Shown here: one piece after another, positions 24,834 through 36,339 of the stretch
Layout of the letters: each line of letters opens with the position of its first letter
Position numbering within the stretch: position 1 is the first letter of the stretch
Origin: Gossypium raimondii
Taxonomy: Eukaryota > Streptophyta > Magnoliopsida > Malvales > Malvaceae
NCBI RefSeq assembly: GCF_025698545.1
Contig: NC_068569.1
Coordinates: forward strand, 5,766,001-5,830,000
DNA length: 64,000 bases
Direction of reading: 5' to 3'
Translations under genes and position numbers: made by a program
The notes under the pieces: generated by a model
The model's database searches: none
The model's input: only the letters and a program-made list of their open reading frames with translations
Told to the model about the DNA's origin: nothing

Positions 24834-25520
24834 TCATTGCTTGGCCATTAGATCTTTGATCAACCCCAGTATCTCTTTCCTCATTTCACCCACCACCGAC
24901 GGAGTCACCTGCTCCTTTAGAGCAGAAAACCACAAATCAGTGCCATCTTTGTTTTCACTGCTTTCATACCATGAGCATATGGTTCTCGCAGTAGCTGTAA
25001 CGTGTAAGCCACAATCGTAGCCATTAACTTGCTGAGGTGTGTCGATGCATTCTTGATACTTGTCATTACTGGTTGAACTTGGACCACCATTATAACCAAC
25101 CACAGATTTAAACAGCTTCATAGCATGCCTCTTATTCATTTGCTGATTGCTATCGTGATGGACAAAGATATTAGCACTTCGGTAATATGCAAGTAAGCTC
25201 CAGTGACTTCCGCCTTCAGCTAAGCTTACATCATCGTTGTTATTGACCGGAAAAATCACGAGGTTCTTATCCGGCAATTTAAGGGGTTCCAGAAAATCTT
25301 TGAGACCATCAACATCGGGGCAGTTAGTTATCCAGAAAGCAATTGATGGTGGAACCAATAGGATGTCCTCTGAAGGATGACTTGAAGATAGGAGACTAAA
25401 ATAGAACTCGATGATTCTATCATTCAGATAATACGGACCACTGAGGATGTCCAAGTCTGATCGTCTAAGCACAACATCGTTGTAACTGAGAATCTTGTCA
25501 TCTGCAGCAGATTTTCCCAT
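24834..25520 (-). CDS. DEN1: NEDD8-specific protease DEN1 type (Ulp1/C48 cysteine protease)
   Basis: A single coding exon of 228 residues starting MGKSAADDKILSYNDVVLRR. The C48 protease catalytic residues are all present: His106 in EGGSHWSLL, Asp123 in VHHDS, the oxyanion Gln164 in DTPQQ and Cys170 in NGYDCGLH. Length and motifs match the short plant DEN1/SENP8 group rather than the larger SUMO proteases ELS1 or ESD4. Known role of the family: processing of NEDD8/RUB precursor and removal of NEDD8 from proteins other than cullins. The gene corresponds to what I recall as Arabidopsis AT5G60190. A 5' untranslated exon probably lies at 26,518 to about 26,640, spliced to just before the ATG. The open frame looks intact. 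Confidence 0.9.
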   Translation of the reverse strand: MGKSAADDKILSYNDVVLRRSDLDILSGPYYLNDRIIEFYFSLLSSSHPSEDILLVPPSIAFWITNCPDVDGLKDFLEPLKLPDKNLVIFPVNNNDDVSLAEGGSHWSLLAYYRSANIFVHHDSNQQMNKRHAMKLFKSVVGYNGGPSSTSNDKYQECIDTPQQVNGYDCGLHVTATARTICSWYESSENKDGTDLWFSALKEQVTPSVVGEMRKEILGLIKDLMAKQ

Positions 25521-25524
25521 GCTC

Positions 25525-26640
25525 TAGATACTAATCTGTTTTTCCGAAAACTAAACTTTCAAAATGAGGAAAAAAATGGTTTAATTTACTAAAAAAAAAA
25601 GAACTAACAGCTAATCATATGCTAAAAGAATGGTTTAATTCCACTTTCTTGCAATATAACAGTTTTTGAATCCTTGAAGTTAGACCATCAAGTGCCAGTA
25701 AACTGGAGTAGATAAAGAGATAAGAGACCCTCAATCCCTTAGGCTCATCAATTTGTGTTTGAATTTTATCATAGTAGAAAGCAGCTTTATTCGGCATATG
25801 GATTTGCAAAACAGTTTACTAAAATTGAAAAAGGATGGAAGCAAGATTTGACGACTAACATGCACAAACATGAGGTAGTACGATGAACAACAAAATCAAC
25901 TCTGGTTCAAGCTGTATATCGGTTTCGTGGCGTGTGGCCTATGCTAAATCAATGCTACAACACAAGGATGATGAATTGCAATACGAGTTCGATAACCAAG
26001 TAAGCAATCCAGATTTAATATTCAGGGGCAGCCCGGTTAAGATATCAACTCTAATGTGCTGCAATAACTTCTTCATGTCCAAGGCAACTCACAATAAGAA
26101 TCCTAATTTTGGATTCATCGAGAACACGAGACAACACGAACTGTGTCAATATCTAAATGAAATTTACGATATACCATTTGCAGTGTATCCTTCCCCTAGT
26201 TATACGCTATACCATTTTGAACTTCAATCCTTGAGCGAAAGGATCAAATAAAATCCCACAAAATAACAAACTCAATAATAATTTTCAATACAAAAAAAGA
26301 AAAACCCAAACCAAATAAATATTTCTCTGCAATTTAATCCAAAAAATAAGTTCTCAGCAATTGATAGTCAAGATGACTAAATAGTTTGGCATACTCTGTT
26401 TAAAAGAAGACAAGGAAACCTCAAAACTCCAAAGGTAACTAATCATAAGCAAAACAAACAGTGGAAGCTTAAAATCAATAAAATCCACTTACAGAAAAAG
26501 TAAAAATGATGCCTAACCTTGAAACGAAAATGTTCTTCTTCTTCTTAGATTAATTGTTACCGACGGAACACAACGCCTATTTTTCAAGAACTTTGGAGGA
26601 TTGTTCTTTCCCGAATTTTAGAGAAAAAGAAAAGGAAAGA
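25525..26640 (-). other. Likely 5' leader intron and untranslated exon of the DEN1-type gene
   Basis: On the minus strand a leader-like GA-rich exon ends CAAG|GTTAGG at 26,518/26,517, and an acceptor TCTAG lies a few bases before the DEN1 ATG. The intron would be about 1 kb. Within it is an open frame on the + strand (25,883-26,251, 122 codons) with no recognisable domain. Inference from splice signals only. Confidence 0.4.
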
Positions 26641-27650
26641 ACATGAACTATAGAGGCAGAACCGCGGGCCAATACCAAAAATTAAATAGCCCAGGTTTGT
26701 AGGTTTTATTGGGGCTTATGAACCCAACTGGCCCAGGGCAAACTTTTTCCTTTTTTTTGACAAACCTATTTAACGATACTACCGCCAAAGGCTTCAACAG
26801 AATGGTAGATTGAAACTCCAAGGGTCTCAAATCTCAATCAAATTTTTATATTTTTAATTAGGTTATTTTCACTTTTTACAATATTTGTTTCAATATAAAT
26901 TTTTTCTAATAAATGTAAAATTACTCTCTTATTCTCAAAAATATCTGACTAAAATTTTTCTATAAGACATTTTTAAATTGATAACACTATATTTATTGTA
27001 GCATCCTCATACCCGACTTGAATATCGAGTCTATTACATTCTTTCATTTATCAAATATTTTCTTACAAATTTTCATAACTTTTCAATTTGACTTTTGTCA
27101 TAAAAATTCAATATGTACTAATTAATAATATTAAATCAATTTTCTTTCTTGTTGCATTCTAACCACATAATTTATCTTATTAAATTTCTATGTATTTCAC
27201 TTCTATTATTTCATTCATATATTTTCTCAAGTTTAACAATTTAATCTTTAACATCATAAAAATTCCTTATTTTTCATAATATCTTATACATATTTCATCA
27301 TTTCATAACACATTCATTAAATTTTTATTATAATTTCCTCATTCACGTATTATTTCATACTTAAATTTTTGTGTATTTTTCAATTTAATTACTATTTGCT
27401 TGTAATTTAATTAAGCCATAAATCGATTATGAATCATAACAATGTAGAAGCATCTTTGTGCGTGACTCATTTTCATCCAACGTCCCACAAAATTTCTATG
27501 ACTCTTGCTCCATTTATCTCCACCGTTCGATCCTTCCTTTAATACTACCGTAATAAAATAATAATAAAAAATCCGCTCCTCCAAACCTTCCCACCGCTTC
27601 GGCGTTCGGATCCAAGAAATATTCCCTTTCCCCTCCTCAATTTCCTCCAT
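26641..27650. other. Shared upstream region between the DEN1-type and F-box/WD40 genes
   Basis: About 1 kb between two divergent genes. A GGCCCA-rich stretch at about 26,665-26,740 (AATAGCCCAG, ACTGGCCCAGGG) resembles plant site II elements found upstream of housekeeping genes. The remainder is AT-rich. An ORF at 27,411-27,650 (-) has no family signature. Confidence 0.35.
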
Positions 27651-27736
27651 ATTCCCAATTACACTTCATTTATTTGGAAAATTAAGAACAGTTCTAACAA
27701 CTCTCTTCTTCAAAGAACGAATTATTAATCTTAGAG

Positions 27737-28037
27737 GTACCTTTTTAATTTCAAATTTGTTTTTTTTTTCTTTTTGACTTTCTGGGTTCTGGTTAGATCC
27801 TGCGCACCTTCTATTAATTGTTAACCCTTCAAATTTCTTCAATTCATTGGATATTTTCTGATTAGTTTTATTTTAATACTTTTGGGTTTCAGTTTTTAGG
27901 GATTGTTAGATTTAGGCATCTTTGTTTAAGGGTAAGTTCAGATTCTGGGTTTGAAATATTTCTGGTTTAATTACTTTTTGAGGCCTTGAATTAGGGGATT
28001 TAGGTTTATAGTTATACCATTGAATTAATAGTTCCAG
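27737..28037 (+). other. Likely 5' UTR intron of the F-box/WD40 gene
   Basis: Donor AGAG|GTACCT after 27,736 and acceptor GTTCCAG|GTG at 28,037, 20 bp before the ATG, with a T-rich interior. No ATG in the short second leader exon. Inferred from splice signals. Confidence 0.5.
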
Positions 28038-28057
28038 GTGAAATTTTCATTCATTTT

Positions 28058-29701
28058 ATGGCATTTGAATGCCAAGAAAGCACTGAGATTTCTAAGAATC
28101 TAGCTAATTATTCTGAGTCAAACCATTCTAGTTACAATTCCGCACCTGAAAATTTGGAAACTTCAAAACCGTCTTTGGATTTTAACCCTAAGAAGGGCAT
28201 TTCAAGCTTTTATGGTTCAAAACAGTTACCTCCTAATGATGTTTTTACGAATGCCCGGCGGTCAATCACTGATCTCCCACCAGCCTTAGTTTCAGAAATT
28301 TTGAATTACCTCGACCCTAAAGAGCTTGGTATAATATCTTGTGTGTCGACCATTCTCCATAATATAGCATCCGAGCATCACGTTTGGAAAGAGTTTTATT
28401 GCGAGAGGTGGGGTTTACCAGTTGCCTCGGGACTTTTGGGTGCTGGGGCTTCCGATGAGAAATCATGGAAAAAATTGTTTGTGGAGAGGGATTTTAGGAG
28501 CAAGACATTTTTAGGAAGGTGTAGCATTGATGTTTTATATGGTCATACTGAAGCTGTTAGAACTGTGTTTCTGTTGGCTTCCGCCAAACTCATTTTTACT
28601 GCTGGATATGATTCGGTTGTACGAATGTGGGATATGGAGGAGGGGCTGTCAATTGCATCGTCGCGGCCCCTTGGTTGTACTATTAGGGCTGTTGCAGCTG
28701 ATACTAAACTATTAGTTGCTGGGGGTACCGATGGCTTTATCCATTGTTGGAAGGCAGTAGAGAGTCTTAAGCACTTGTTTGACCTTAAGGGTGTTGAGAA
28801 ACAGAACAAGGAGTTTCGACTGTGGGAACACGAGGGGCCTATAACTTCTCTTGCTTTGGACCTTACTAGGATATATAGTGGTTCTTGGGACATGACAGTT
28901 CGTGTTTGGGATAGGTCATCACTGAAGTGCACACAGGTATTGAGGCATGGTGACTGGGTTTGGAGCCTTGTTCCTCATGACACAACTGTTGTAAGCACAT
29001 CAGGTTCTGATGTGTTTCTTTGGCAGACAAATACTGGGACTCTGTTAAATGTTATTCACAATGCTCACGTTGGTAATACTTATGCCTTGGCTCGGAGTCG
29101 CACTGGAGACTTCCTTTTTACTGGTGGAGAAGATGGAGCGATACACATGTTTGAGATTATAAGTGGGTCTGACGAATCTAGTGTCGTGCAGGTTGCAACA
29201 TGGATTCCTCACTCAGGTGCTGTTTACTCACTTGCATTTGAGTTTCCCTGGCTTGTTTCAGCTTCCAGTGATGGTAAACTTGCACTAATTGATGTTCGGA
29301 AGTTGTTGAGGGCCAGTAAGCGCACCTTGGGGAAAAGGGTTTCAAGGGATAATGACATTGACCAAAGGAACATAGAGCCACCCCAGAGAATGCTCCATGG
29401 ATTTGGGTGCAATTTGTTCTCAGTCGGTATTGGTGCAGATCGAATTGTCTGTGGGGGTGAAGAAGGTGTTGTTCGTATCTGGAACTTCTCAGAAGCTCTA
29501 GAAATTGAGCAGAGGGCACGGGCACTAAGAGGAATACGTTTGGAGAATAGGATGAGGCGACGCAGACTTCAAATTGAGATGAATAATAAGGGTGGTCGAA
29601 CTGATCAATGTTCTGTTGCAGCCAAGAAGAAAACAGTCAATGGTGATAGGAATAGTGTCTGGCACAGTAAACGTAGCATAAGCTCCAAGGTGAAGACATA
29701 A
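28058..29701 (+). CDS. FBX2-like: F-box/WD40 repeat protein, FBX2 (At5g21040) type
   Basis: One uninterrupted coding exon of 547 residues. An F-box covers about residues 70-117 (ITDLPPALVSEILNYLDP, then HNIASEHHVWKEFYCERWG). From residue 160 there are about six to seven WD40 repeats, e.g. GHTEAVRTVFL...DSVVRMWDME, EHEGPITSLALDL...DMTVRVWDRS, HSGAVYSLAFEF and a final GGEEGVVRIWNF, followed by a basic tail with RMRRRRLQIEM. Known family role: substrate receptor of an SCF ubiquitin ligase; the Arabidopsis counterpart FBX2 has been linked to phosphate starvation responses. A 5' UTR intron is likely at 27,737-28,037 (GAG|GTACCT donor, TTCCAG acceptor). It converges with the FHA gene to the right. 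Assignment to FBX2 is by overall layout and recalled sequence. Confidence 0.9.
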   Translation: MAFECQESTEISKNLANYSESNHSSYNSAPENLETSKPSLDFNPKKGISSFYGSKQLPPNDVFTNARRSITDLPPALVSEILNYLDPKELGIISCVSTILHNIASEHHVWKEFYCERWGLPVASGLLGAGASDEKSWKKLFVERDFRSKTFLGRCSIDVLYGHTEAVRTVFLLASAKLIFTAGYDSVVRMWDMEEGLSIASSRPLGCTIRAVAADTKLLVAGGTDGFIHCWKAVESLKHLFDLKGVEKQNKEFRLWEHEGPITSLALDLTRIYSGSWDMTVRVWDRSSLKCTQVLRHGDWVWSLVPHDTTVVSTSGSDVFLWQTNTGTLLNVIHNAHVGNTYALARSRTGDFLFTGGEDGAIHMFEIISGSDESSVVQVATWIPHSGAVYSLAFEFPWLVSASSDGKLALIDVRKLLRASKRTLGKRVSRDNDIDQRNIEPPQRMLHGFGCNLFSVGIGADRIVCGGEEGVVRIWNFSEALEIEQRARALRGIRLENRMRRRRLQIEMNNKGGRTDQCSVAAKKKTVNGDRNSVWHSKRSISSKVKT

Positions 29702-30388
29702 CGGCTGTCAGATGATTTATGATTATACTTACTTTATGCCTTTAGGCTTCCAACATATTCATCTTTTTTCTATTATGACAAGATTATACACAATAACTTT
29801 GTGACTGTATGGTAACTATGATATCTTTTAGTTATCCATGGATTTTAATCTCATTTGTATGATCTTGCATTTCAATCTTTTAGTTCTTGTGATATTTTTG
29901 ATAGCTGGGCCTTGTTCTTATGGTTGCCTCCATAGAGAAGCTGGGGTTGAGCGTTGTTGGTATTTTATTGAAACTACTGCTTCTATTTACATGCCTTTAG
30001 TTTTTAATGATTCTCAAATGGTAGGCATGTGCACATTTCTTATCCATTTACAGTTCCAGCTATATGCAAATTCCAGTGGAGTTTAGTCAGTGTTTCAAAC
30101 TTTCATGTTACCTTTTCAGCATGCATCTAAAGTTGGAATTTAACTTATGCGGTTTTTAAACTACTCGTGTTTTCATTGCATTAAATTTAAAAATGGGAAA
30201 ATTGTTGGTTGGTACACATGTTGTAGATTTTTGGACGATTACATGCTGATAAAGAGAGTATATTCATGTATTTCGTTCCATGTTGAATGTATGTGGAAGA
30301 AATTCGGATTACATAAAGAGAAAACATTTGAAGGGATAAAAATCTAATGACAAAAATTGAATGCCTCCTCAACAAAATCCTGCAATAT
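29702..30388. other. Convergent 3' region, no gene seen
   Basis: Holds the 3' UTRs of the F-box/WD40 gene (+) and the FHA gene (-). Small ORFs at 29,838-30,347 have no family signature. Confidence 0.5.
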
Positions 30389-31604
30389 TTAGTCCATTGA
30401 AGGACCCTCGGTTGCAGTTTCACTTTCTACTTTATCAGCAGATTCCTCTGGTTTGCTTTCGATGCTGGCAACATTCTCAAGCTTCGAGACACGAAACATT
30501 GCCAAATGAATATCCCCTACATCAAAAAAGAACCATTACATAGACATAACTCAAGAAAACATAGTCTTGTTTGCCTCAGTTACAATGCAGAATTTGGGAT
30601 ACTTTTCCGGGGTTATTGGATTGAATTGAAGTTGAAGAGTTGGGGGTATTTACCGAATATAAGAAAACTTCCGGGTGGCACCTTGGAAACAACCCCTGGT
30701 CTTAGCCTCTGGTCATTGATGAAAGTCCCATTTGTACTATCCAAGTCTGTCACCAGAAGATTCCCTCCTTTCTTCTGAATCCGAGCATGAATTCCCGATA
30801 CTACAGCATCCAGAGATGTACGTATGATTCCATATCAAAGTTATTAGCGGAATGAAAATAATTTATTTCATAGCTGAAACAAATATTATCCCAATTTTAC
30901 ATTTTCATTAAATTTTGGGATACTTGGGATAGGATAAAAGAATTTAAAATTAAAATATTGAGTATAATGGTAGTCCAATCAACTGTTGCAACTGGAATAA
31001 CTTACCTGTTGCAACTGGAATCACCACATCTGCCTTATCAGGGAGGCGACCAACAGTCACTTCGCTCTACAAAATGACCAAATAAAATCCACCATGGATG
31101 TTATTTTCAGTGCAAAGATAGAACAGTGACAATGGCAACATTCTTCTTTTATGGTACTTACGGAAGCAATTTCAAACGCATCTGGCATTTGAACCTTAAA
31201 TCCAATGTGTCTTGAATCTCCATCACCTAGTTCAACAATGCATCAAAATGTTGGCGATTTCTTAAACTAGCTATCCAGATTCAGAAACCAGATAAAAAAA
31301 TTTAACCCTGTAACAGCATGAAAACACTGACTCACTGACCTGCAGGTTCAAGAAGCCATCGATCAGTGACATCTGTGGAAGTATTACTTTCACTTTCAGA
31401 AGCAAAAATAACCGCAACATTTCTTTGTTTCCTTAATCTGTTTCTATCAAATTTGAGCCTGACACCATAGTTTTTGCAGGACTGAAAAGGGACCACCAAA
31501 TTTGATGCAGAAAGAGAGGCTTTTGACTGAAGGAAGGAAGGTGAAAGAGTAGCCGAGCAGCTTTGGAGCTTTGCTTGAGACAAAGATCGTGCAGTCATCT
31601 CCAT
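30389..31604 (-). CDS. Plastid-targeted FHA-domain protein (At2g21530 type)
   Basis: Five coding exons on the minus strand: 31340-31604, 31162-31226, 31006-31066, 30654-30800 and 30389-30516. All join in frame with GT-AG introns and give 221 residues. The N-terminus (MEMTARSLSQAKLQSCSATL, Ser/Ala-rich, few acidic residues) looks like a chloroplast transit peptide. The FHA domain follows with its key residues: GR in SEVTVGRLPDKADVVIP, the S-x-x-H of VSGIHARI, and STNGTFIN. The C-terminal exon reads DIHLAMFRVSKLENVASIES. FHA domains bind phosphothreonine peptides; the plastid partner is not known to me. The start at 31604 (GAAATGG) is chosen because an apparent longer frame upstream begins at TTG, not ATG. 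It lies tail to tail with the F-box/WD40 gene and head to tail with the XTH gene. Confidence 0.85.
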
Positions 31605-31977
31605 TTCTGCAAGAGGATTCAAAGTTGCAGTACGAGTGTGAGTTCGGTTCTTTTGGATTGTGTGGATAAAAGTAGAAGGGTGTTTTTGGGAAACATGTGA
31701 TATAATTATTATGTGGCATCCATTTATTGCGTTGATAGGGATATGGATAACAGTGTTATATATGCAGTGGCTTCTTGTCTTTATGGGGTGAGGCGTGAGG
31801 CACTATTTTTATTTTTTTACAAAGAAGGCCACACTTGAGTAAGGCATCACAAATATCGGGATTCGCAAATTAAACTCATTTGATGGGATTTTGAAAGCGA
31901 TTATATGATAATGATTCTTCGCTCTGAAGTAATTCTAGCAAGAATCTGTGAAATGCTTAAAAGTTATTGCAGTAATT
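31605..31977. other. Promoter region of the FHA gene and 3' UTR of the XTH gene
   Basis: About 370 bp between two minus-strand genes. No separate gene seen. Confidence 0.5.
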
Positions 31978-33121
31978 TTAACTGATACACTCCCTTGGTA
32001 ACTCAGTGAATCGTGCTTTATCTTTACAATAGTCATAAACCAAATGCTTTCTGCGAGCCCATTTAAGTTGATGGCTCCTATGCCTGTTTAACACAACGAA
32101 AGCTGGCTTATCCCACCAGAACCGTCCGAGTTTGCCACATTGGGCCATAATATCGTCTGTTTCAGGCAATAATTCGCAAGCATCGATGATGAAAGACCGA
32201 CAGGTTGAAAAGAAGGGAGCATTGGTCCAGTTGATCTTCACCTTCCCACCTTGCGTGGCCCAATCATCGGCATTCCACACTGACCCTCGGATGCTCATCG
32301 CCTGCTGTCTTGGAAACAGCACACCCTTGTCTTCTTTGTTGGTAAAAACACGTATGGGAATTCCATAAACAAGAAACCTGTTTAGATTGCCAACGAATAT
32401 TAAACATGATATTTCAAATAACTGAATAACATAGATTTGAGTACAGTTTGTTGCTTACACGTACACAATTAAATGGCGATTCCAGAAAAAAGAGTATGTA
32501 TGGAAATCAAGTGTGGGATCGAACCAAAGGGTATGCCTTTGCTCTCGATTGCCGGTGCCATTGACGTAAATATTAGTTTGGACTAGGTATGGCTCTCCCG
32601 ATACATTCCCGAGAAACTCAAAATCCAGTTCGTCATAAACAGGCCCTTCCGATGCCATCTGCATTTCCCATTCTTAAATTTCTCAAACATAATTTTTTAC
32701 AGTCATAATCTAGTAATACTAATCTTACATAAAAGGCGGTGACGGTTCCAGCTGAGTCTCCTTCAATTAGTTTGATCTGCACACTTGCTTGCCCAAACAA
32801 ATACTTCTTCTTAGACTCAAATCCACAACCTATAATCAATCACATCACCATTTATTTTAACAAATACATTCCTAATCATTTTGATCACAACAAAAGACAA
32901 AACACTCATTACCCAAAGCAAAGCAGAGAAAGGTTGGCATTACCAGAAACATTGTCCAGAGTTAGCTTGATCTGGTCTCCTTGAGAGATAATGTGATTAG
33001 GAGCCCAGTTGTACTCAAACACTTCACTAATGTTACCACACATTGGTAACACTAAATTCGCACAAACGAATCCCACCATAAATATTGCAATTTCCAGCCT
33101 AGTACAAATATTTGAAGCCAT
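31978..33121 (-). CDS. XTH9-like: Xyloglucan endotransglucosylase/hydrolase, XTH9-like
   Basis: Four exons on the minus strand: 32944-33121, 32729-32829, 32459-32658 and 31978-32377, giving 292 residues, normal for XTHs. An N-terminal hydrophobic signal peptide (about residues 1-30, [16 protein letters not shown]) sends it to the cell wall. The GH16 active site is DELDFEFLG with both catalytic Glu residues and the Asp, followed by the family's conserved N-glycosylation site NVSG. The XET C-terminal domain includes [20 protein letters not shown] and a terminal [20 protein letters not shown]. The enzyme cuts and rejoins xyloglucan chains in the wall. Segments such as [18 protein letters not shown] and [15 protein letters not shown] resemble Arabidopsis XTH9 as I recall it. 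The third junction reads [15 protein letters not shown] where most XTHs have IVFYVDGIPIRVF, so that splice site is either shifted or carries a short insertion. Confidence 0.9.
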
Positions 33122-36100
33122 CACCACAACTCCAAATCCAGAGGCTCAACTCAAAGCAGTGAGACAAAGGCATGCATGCATTATATAGCCCATAGTTTGT
33201 AATTGGAGCCATGTGAGTCTGAGCAAATGGAAAGGATGGTTACATCAGAAAGTGAATGAAAGTGGTGGGGGGAGGTTAATGGCCACTAACAGGAATGGGA
33301 AAATCCATTAGCTTAGCTAAATTAGAGAATAAAATGAGTTGTCATCAACTTTCTTACTGCTAACTACACTTTTAATGGTGTATATTTACCACTGCAAAAA
33401 TGGCCCAATGTTTATATTGATGGTGGTTTGTAAAAGTAGCTAACCCAGCAAAAAGAAATTTATTATAGCCTGAAACGAGATCAATTTTGGTTTATAATAT
33501 ACTCTTAAACATAGTCTTCCTTTGTTTATTATCTAATATCTGCAAACCTCTCTAATCTATACCCGTAATCAAATGCTGTCCCCTAATGCATTTATAATTG
33601 CAAAATTTTGAACTGAGAGGATTTGCTTTTATTGCAGCTAAGCAAAAGGAAAAAGAAATATGATATAAAGGGTAATTAGGGTATTGAATGTTTAGTTTTT
33701 TAATTTAAGCTAATCTTTGAGGTTTAGGCCCTTGTTTCAAGGTTTAAACTTAGGTTTGCTTTTTTTTTTTTTGAAATAAATAGAGATACAAAGTAAATAA
33801 ATTAGAGTCTTAAAGAGAATCCTCAACCAATTTTAAACCTATTTTGCTTATACAAACTATCTTGACAAGATCATTAGGAATTAAGTTCTCTTCTTTAGAA
33901 ATATGCTGAATTTCTCACTGCTTTATCCTTTTCAGAGTATGATGAATTCTTCTAATTAAGGCAGAGAGAACAATCGGGATTTTTTAAAATCATTATGTTA
34001 TTTTAATCGATATGATCAATCATTTTCAAATTAAACTGATTAATCAATTAACATATATTTTAACTAACTTAACACTGGTCATTGAAGTCGATTAATTGAC
34101 TTTTTATTTGTTATGTTTCATTAATTAAGTTTTATTAACTTAATCATGAAACATCATAATTGTTGAATGGAAAGGTAAAATTTTTGTATGTAGAACTAGT
34201 TTTAGCCTTTAGGGTGTTTTATTCTAGTTTTTGGGGTTAATTAAAATTTAGTTTGAGTTAAAATAATTTGGGTTTATGGTTTAACTTATATTATATATTT
34301 TACATAGTGTTAATATATTTAAAATAAATAAATAAATATATATAAAACCAATCAAGTCGATGAATTTGATTATAACTTTCATCATTTTAATTCAATCTTA
34401 AATGGATTTATTCAAAATAACTAACAAATTCGAATGTGTTAATTAAGTTGGTTAGGTCAATTTGGATAGACTTTTACTCATCCCATTAGTGTTCTTTTTA
34501 AAGTTATGTTATTGTTATAATTATCTTTTATATTACATATTTATTGTATCTCAATTTATTTTAGATTTTACATACTTTGTCATGTTCACACTCGTGTTAC
34601 ATATCAATCTTGATATATCTTGAATAATTTGTTAATATTATACAATTTAGATAAAATTAATATTTTATTTTCGTGTGATCAAAGTGTTATAAATATCAAC
34701 AAAGGTTAGTTGTATTGGTAGAAGACATTACATTCTTAAAGATAGACATATAGTCAAATATTAGAGATAATGTTGTTGAAATGAACAGTTTGGACCACAA
34801 ATATGAACCTTAAAACGAACATGGAAAATATAAAAATATATTATAAATTCACACAAATTTTTATATGTTAATAATTTATTTTATATCTTGAAGACAATCG
34901 TTTTAGATAGATTTTTATGTTTATTTTGTGTATTTGTATTATGTTTATATTATTTTTCTTATCATGTTATAATTTATTTTATTTTATTATATTATTTTTA
35001 TGTCGTGTATTTATAAACTTGAAAATTGAATCATTTTGTATATAATGAGCATGTTGAAAGATTAGATCTAGATAGATGATGATGATGGAATTATGGATTA
35101 AACATCGATTATGAAGGCCTACCATCTCAAAACTAGTGAGGACAAGCCCACTAACAAAATCTGGTTTTCGTAGGCATTGTGTTTCAGATATGTTCAAGTG
35201 TAATTTATTATTTTCCATAGTAAAATTAATTATATAAATTTAAAAATATTAAATATGGGTTTTTCATGTCAGCTTCACCGAACTCGAATGGGTTTTAGAT
35301 AAAGAATAGTTCAAACGTTTTTGTTTTAGAATTTTAATTAAAACTATTTTGAAAGATTTTATAATAGAGTATATCCACAAATATAAATATATGCTTAGGA
35401 CAAAATTCGAAAGAAATAAAATAAAGGCTATACACATGATATATACATATTTGGACATGATTGTTCAAGGAATAAGAACATTCACCTCAATCAACGATGC
35501 CAAAGTTTCAGTGATTAATTAGAAATTGTTTTGTAAGGTACGATTATAAGTATTATGTATAACTAATTATTAGACTCCATGCACAAAGGTAATTACAATT
35601 ATAATCAACACATTTCCTGTAAGTACAATTAAAATTAAACAATAGATAAAAATAATAATCTAAATATATCTAAATTTAAATAAGTCACATCATGTATGTA
35701 ATAAAATTTAAAATATGATAAAATTTGAACTCAAATGCGTAAATATATATTAAAACCTCAAACTAATATTTTTTTTAATTCTGCTTTGCTGCTTTGATGG
35801 TTGTTTTCAGGTGATATGGATTTTATTTTGTTGGAAAAAAAACTCGAACCTATTAATTTTAATTCAATTAATTAAGTTTGTAATTTATATTGGGATTGAT
35901 TCTCCAATTTTGGTTTACTAACCAATTCAATTGACGGAATGCTCTCCTAGATGTCAACATAAACAGGGAGTTCCATATATGGTGAAAATCCTTTGATGGA
36001 CTTTTCAAGGATTATGCAATTAAATTCCATCAATAACATTGTGATAATTCAAGATTTTGCTAATCTTAGTAACTAAGGTGAGATATGATTTTTGATTGGT

Positions 36101-36158
36101 TGATTGTCATTATACATACTTTCCATCAATAACTCAATTTCTTTTTATATTATATATG
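33122..36158. other. Upstream of the XTH gene and AT-rich intergenic DNA, no gene seen
   Basis: The first few hundred bases should hold the XTH promoter. The remaining stretch to the Mutator element is very AT-rich; short ORFs at 34,979-35,458 lack any family signature. Confidence 0.45.
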
Positions 36159-36339
36159 TTTGTTTTAGGGTAAAATACCAATAAAAGCCCCTTTTTTTTT
36201 TACTTACTGAAATGGGCCAGGTAAAAAATTAATTACAGGAATGGGCTTATTTCCCCGAACGCGTCCACATCAGCGCGTTGTCAGGTGACAAAGCAGGAAA
36301 ATGCTTCCTCAAGGAAGCGCTTTTCCCATGTCTCTGCGT

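Noticed and set aside
25883-26251. 122-codon ORF on the + strand
   Set aside because: Lies in the probable 5' intron of the DEN1-type gene on the opposite strand; no domain recognised.
28543-29525. Minus-strand ORFs within the F-box/WD40 gene
   Set aside because: Shadow frames of a strongly supported coding exon.
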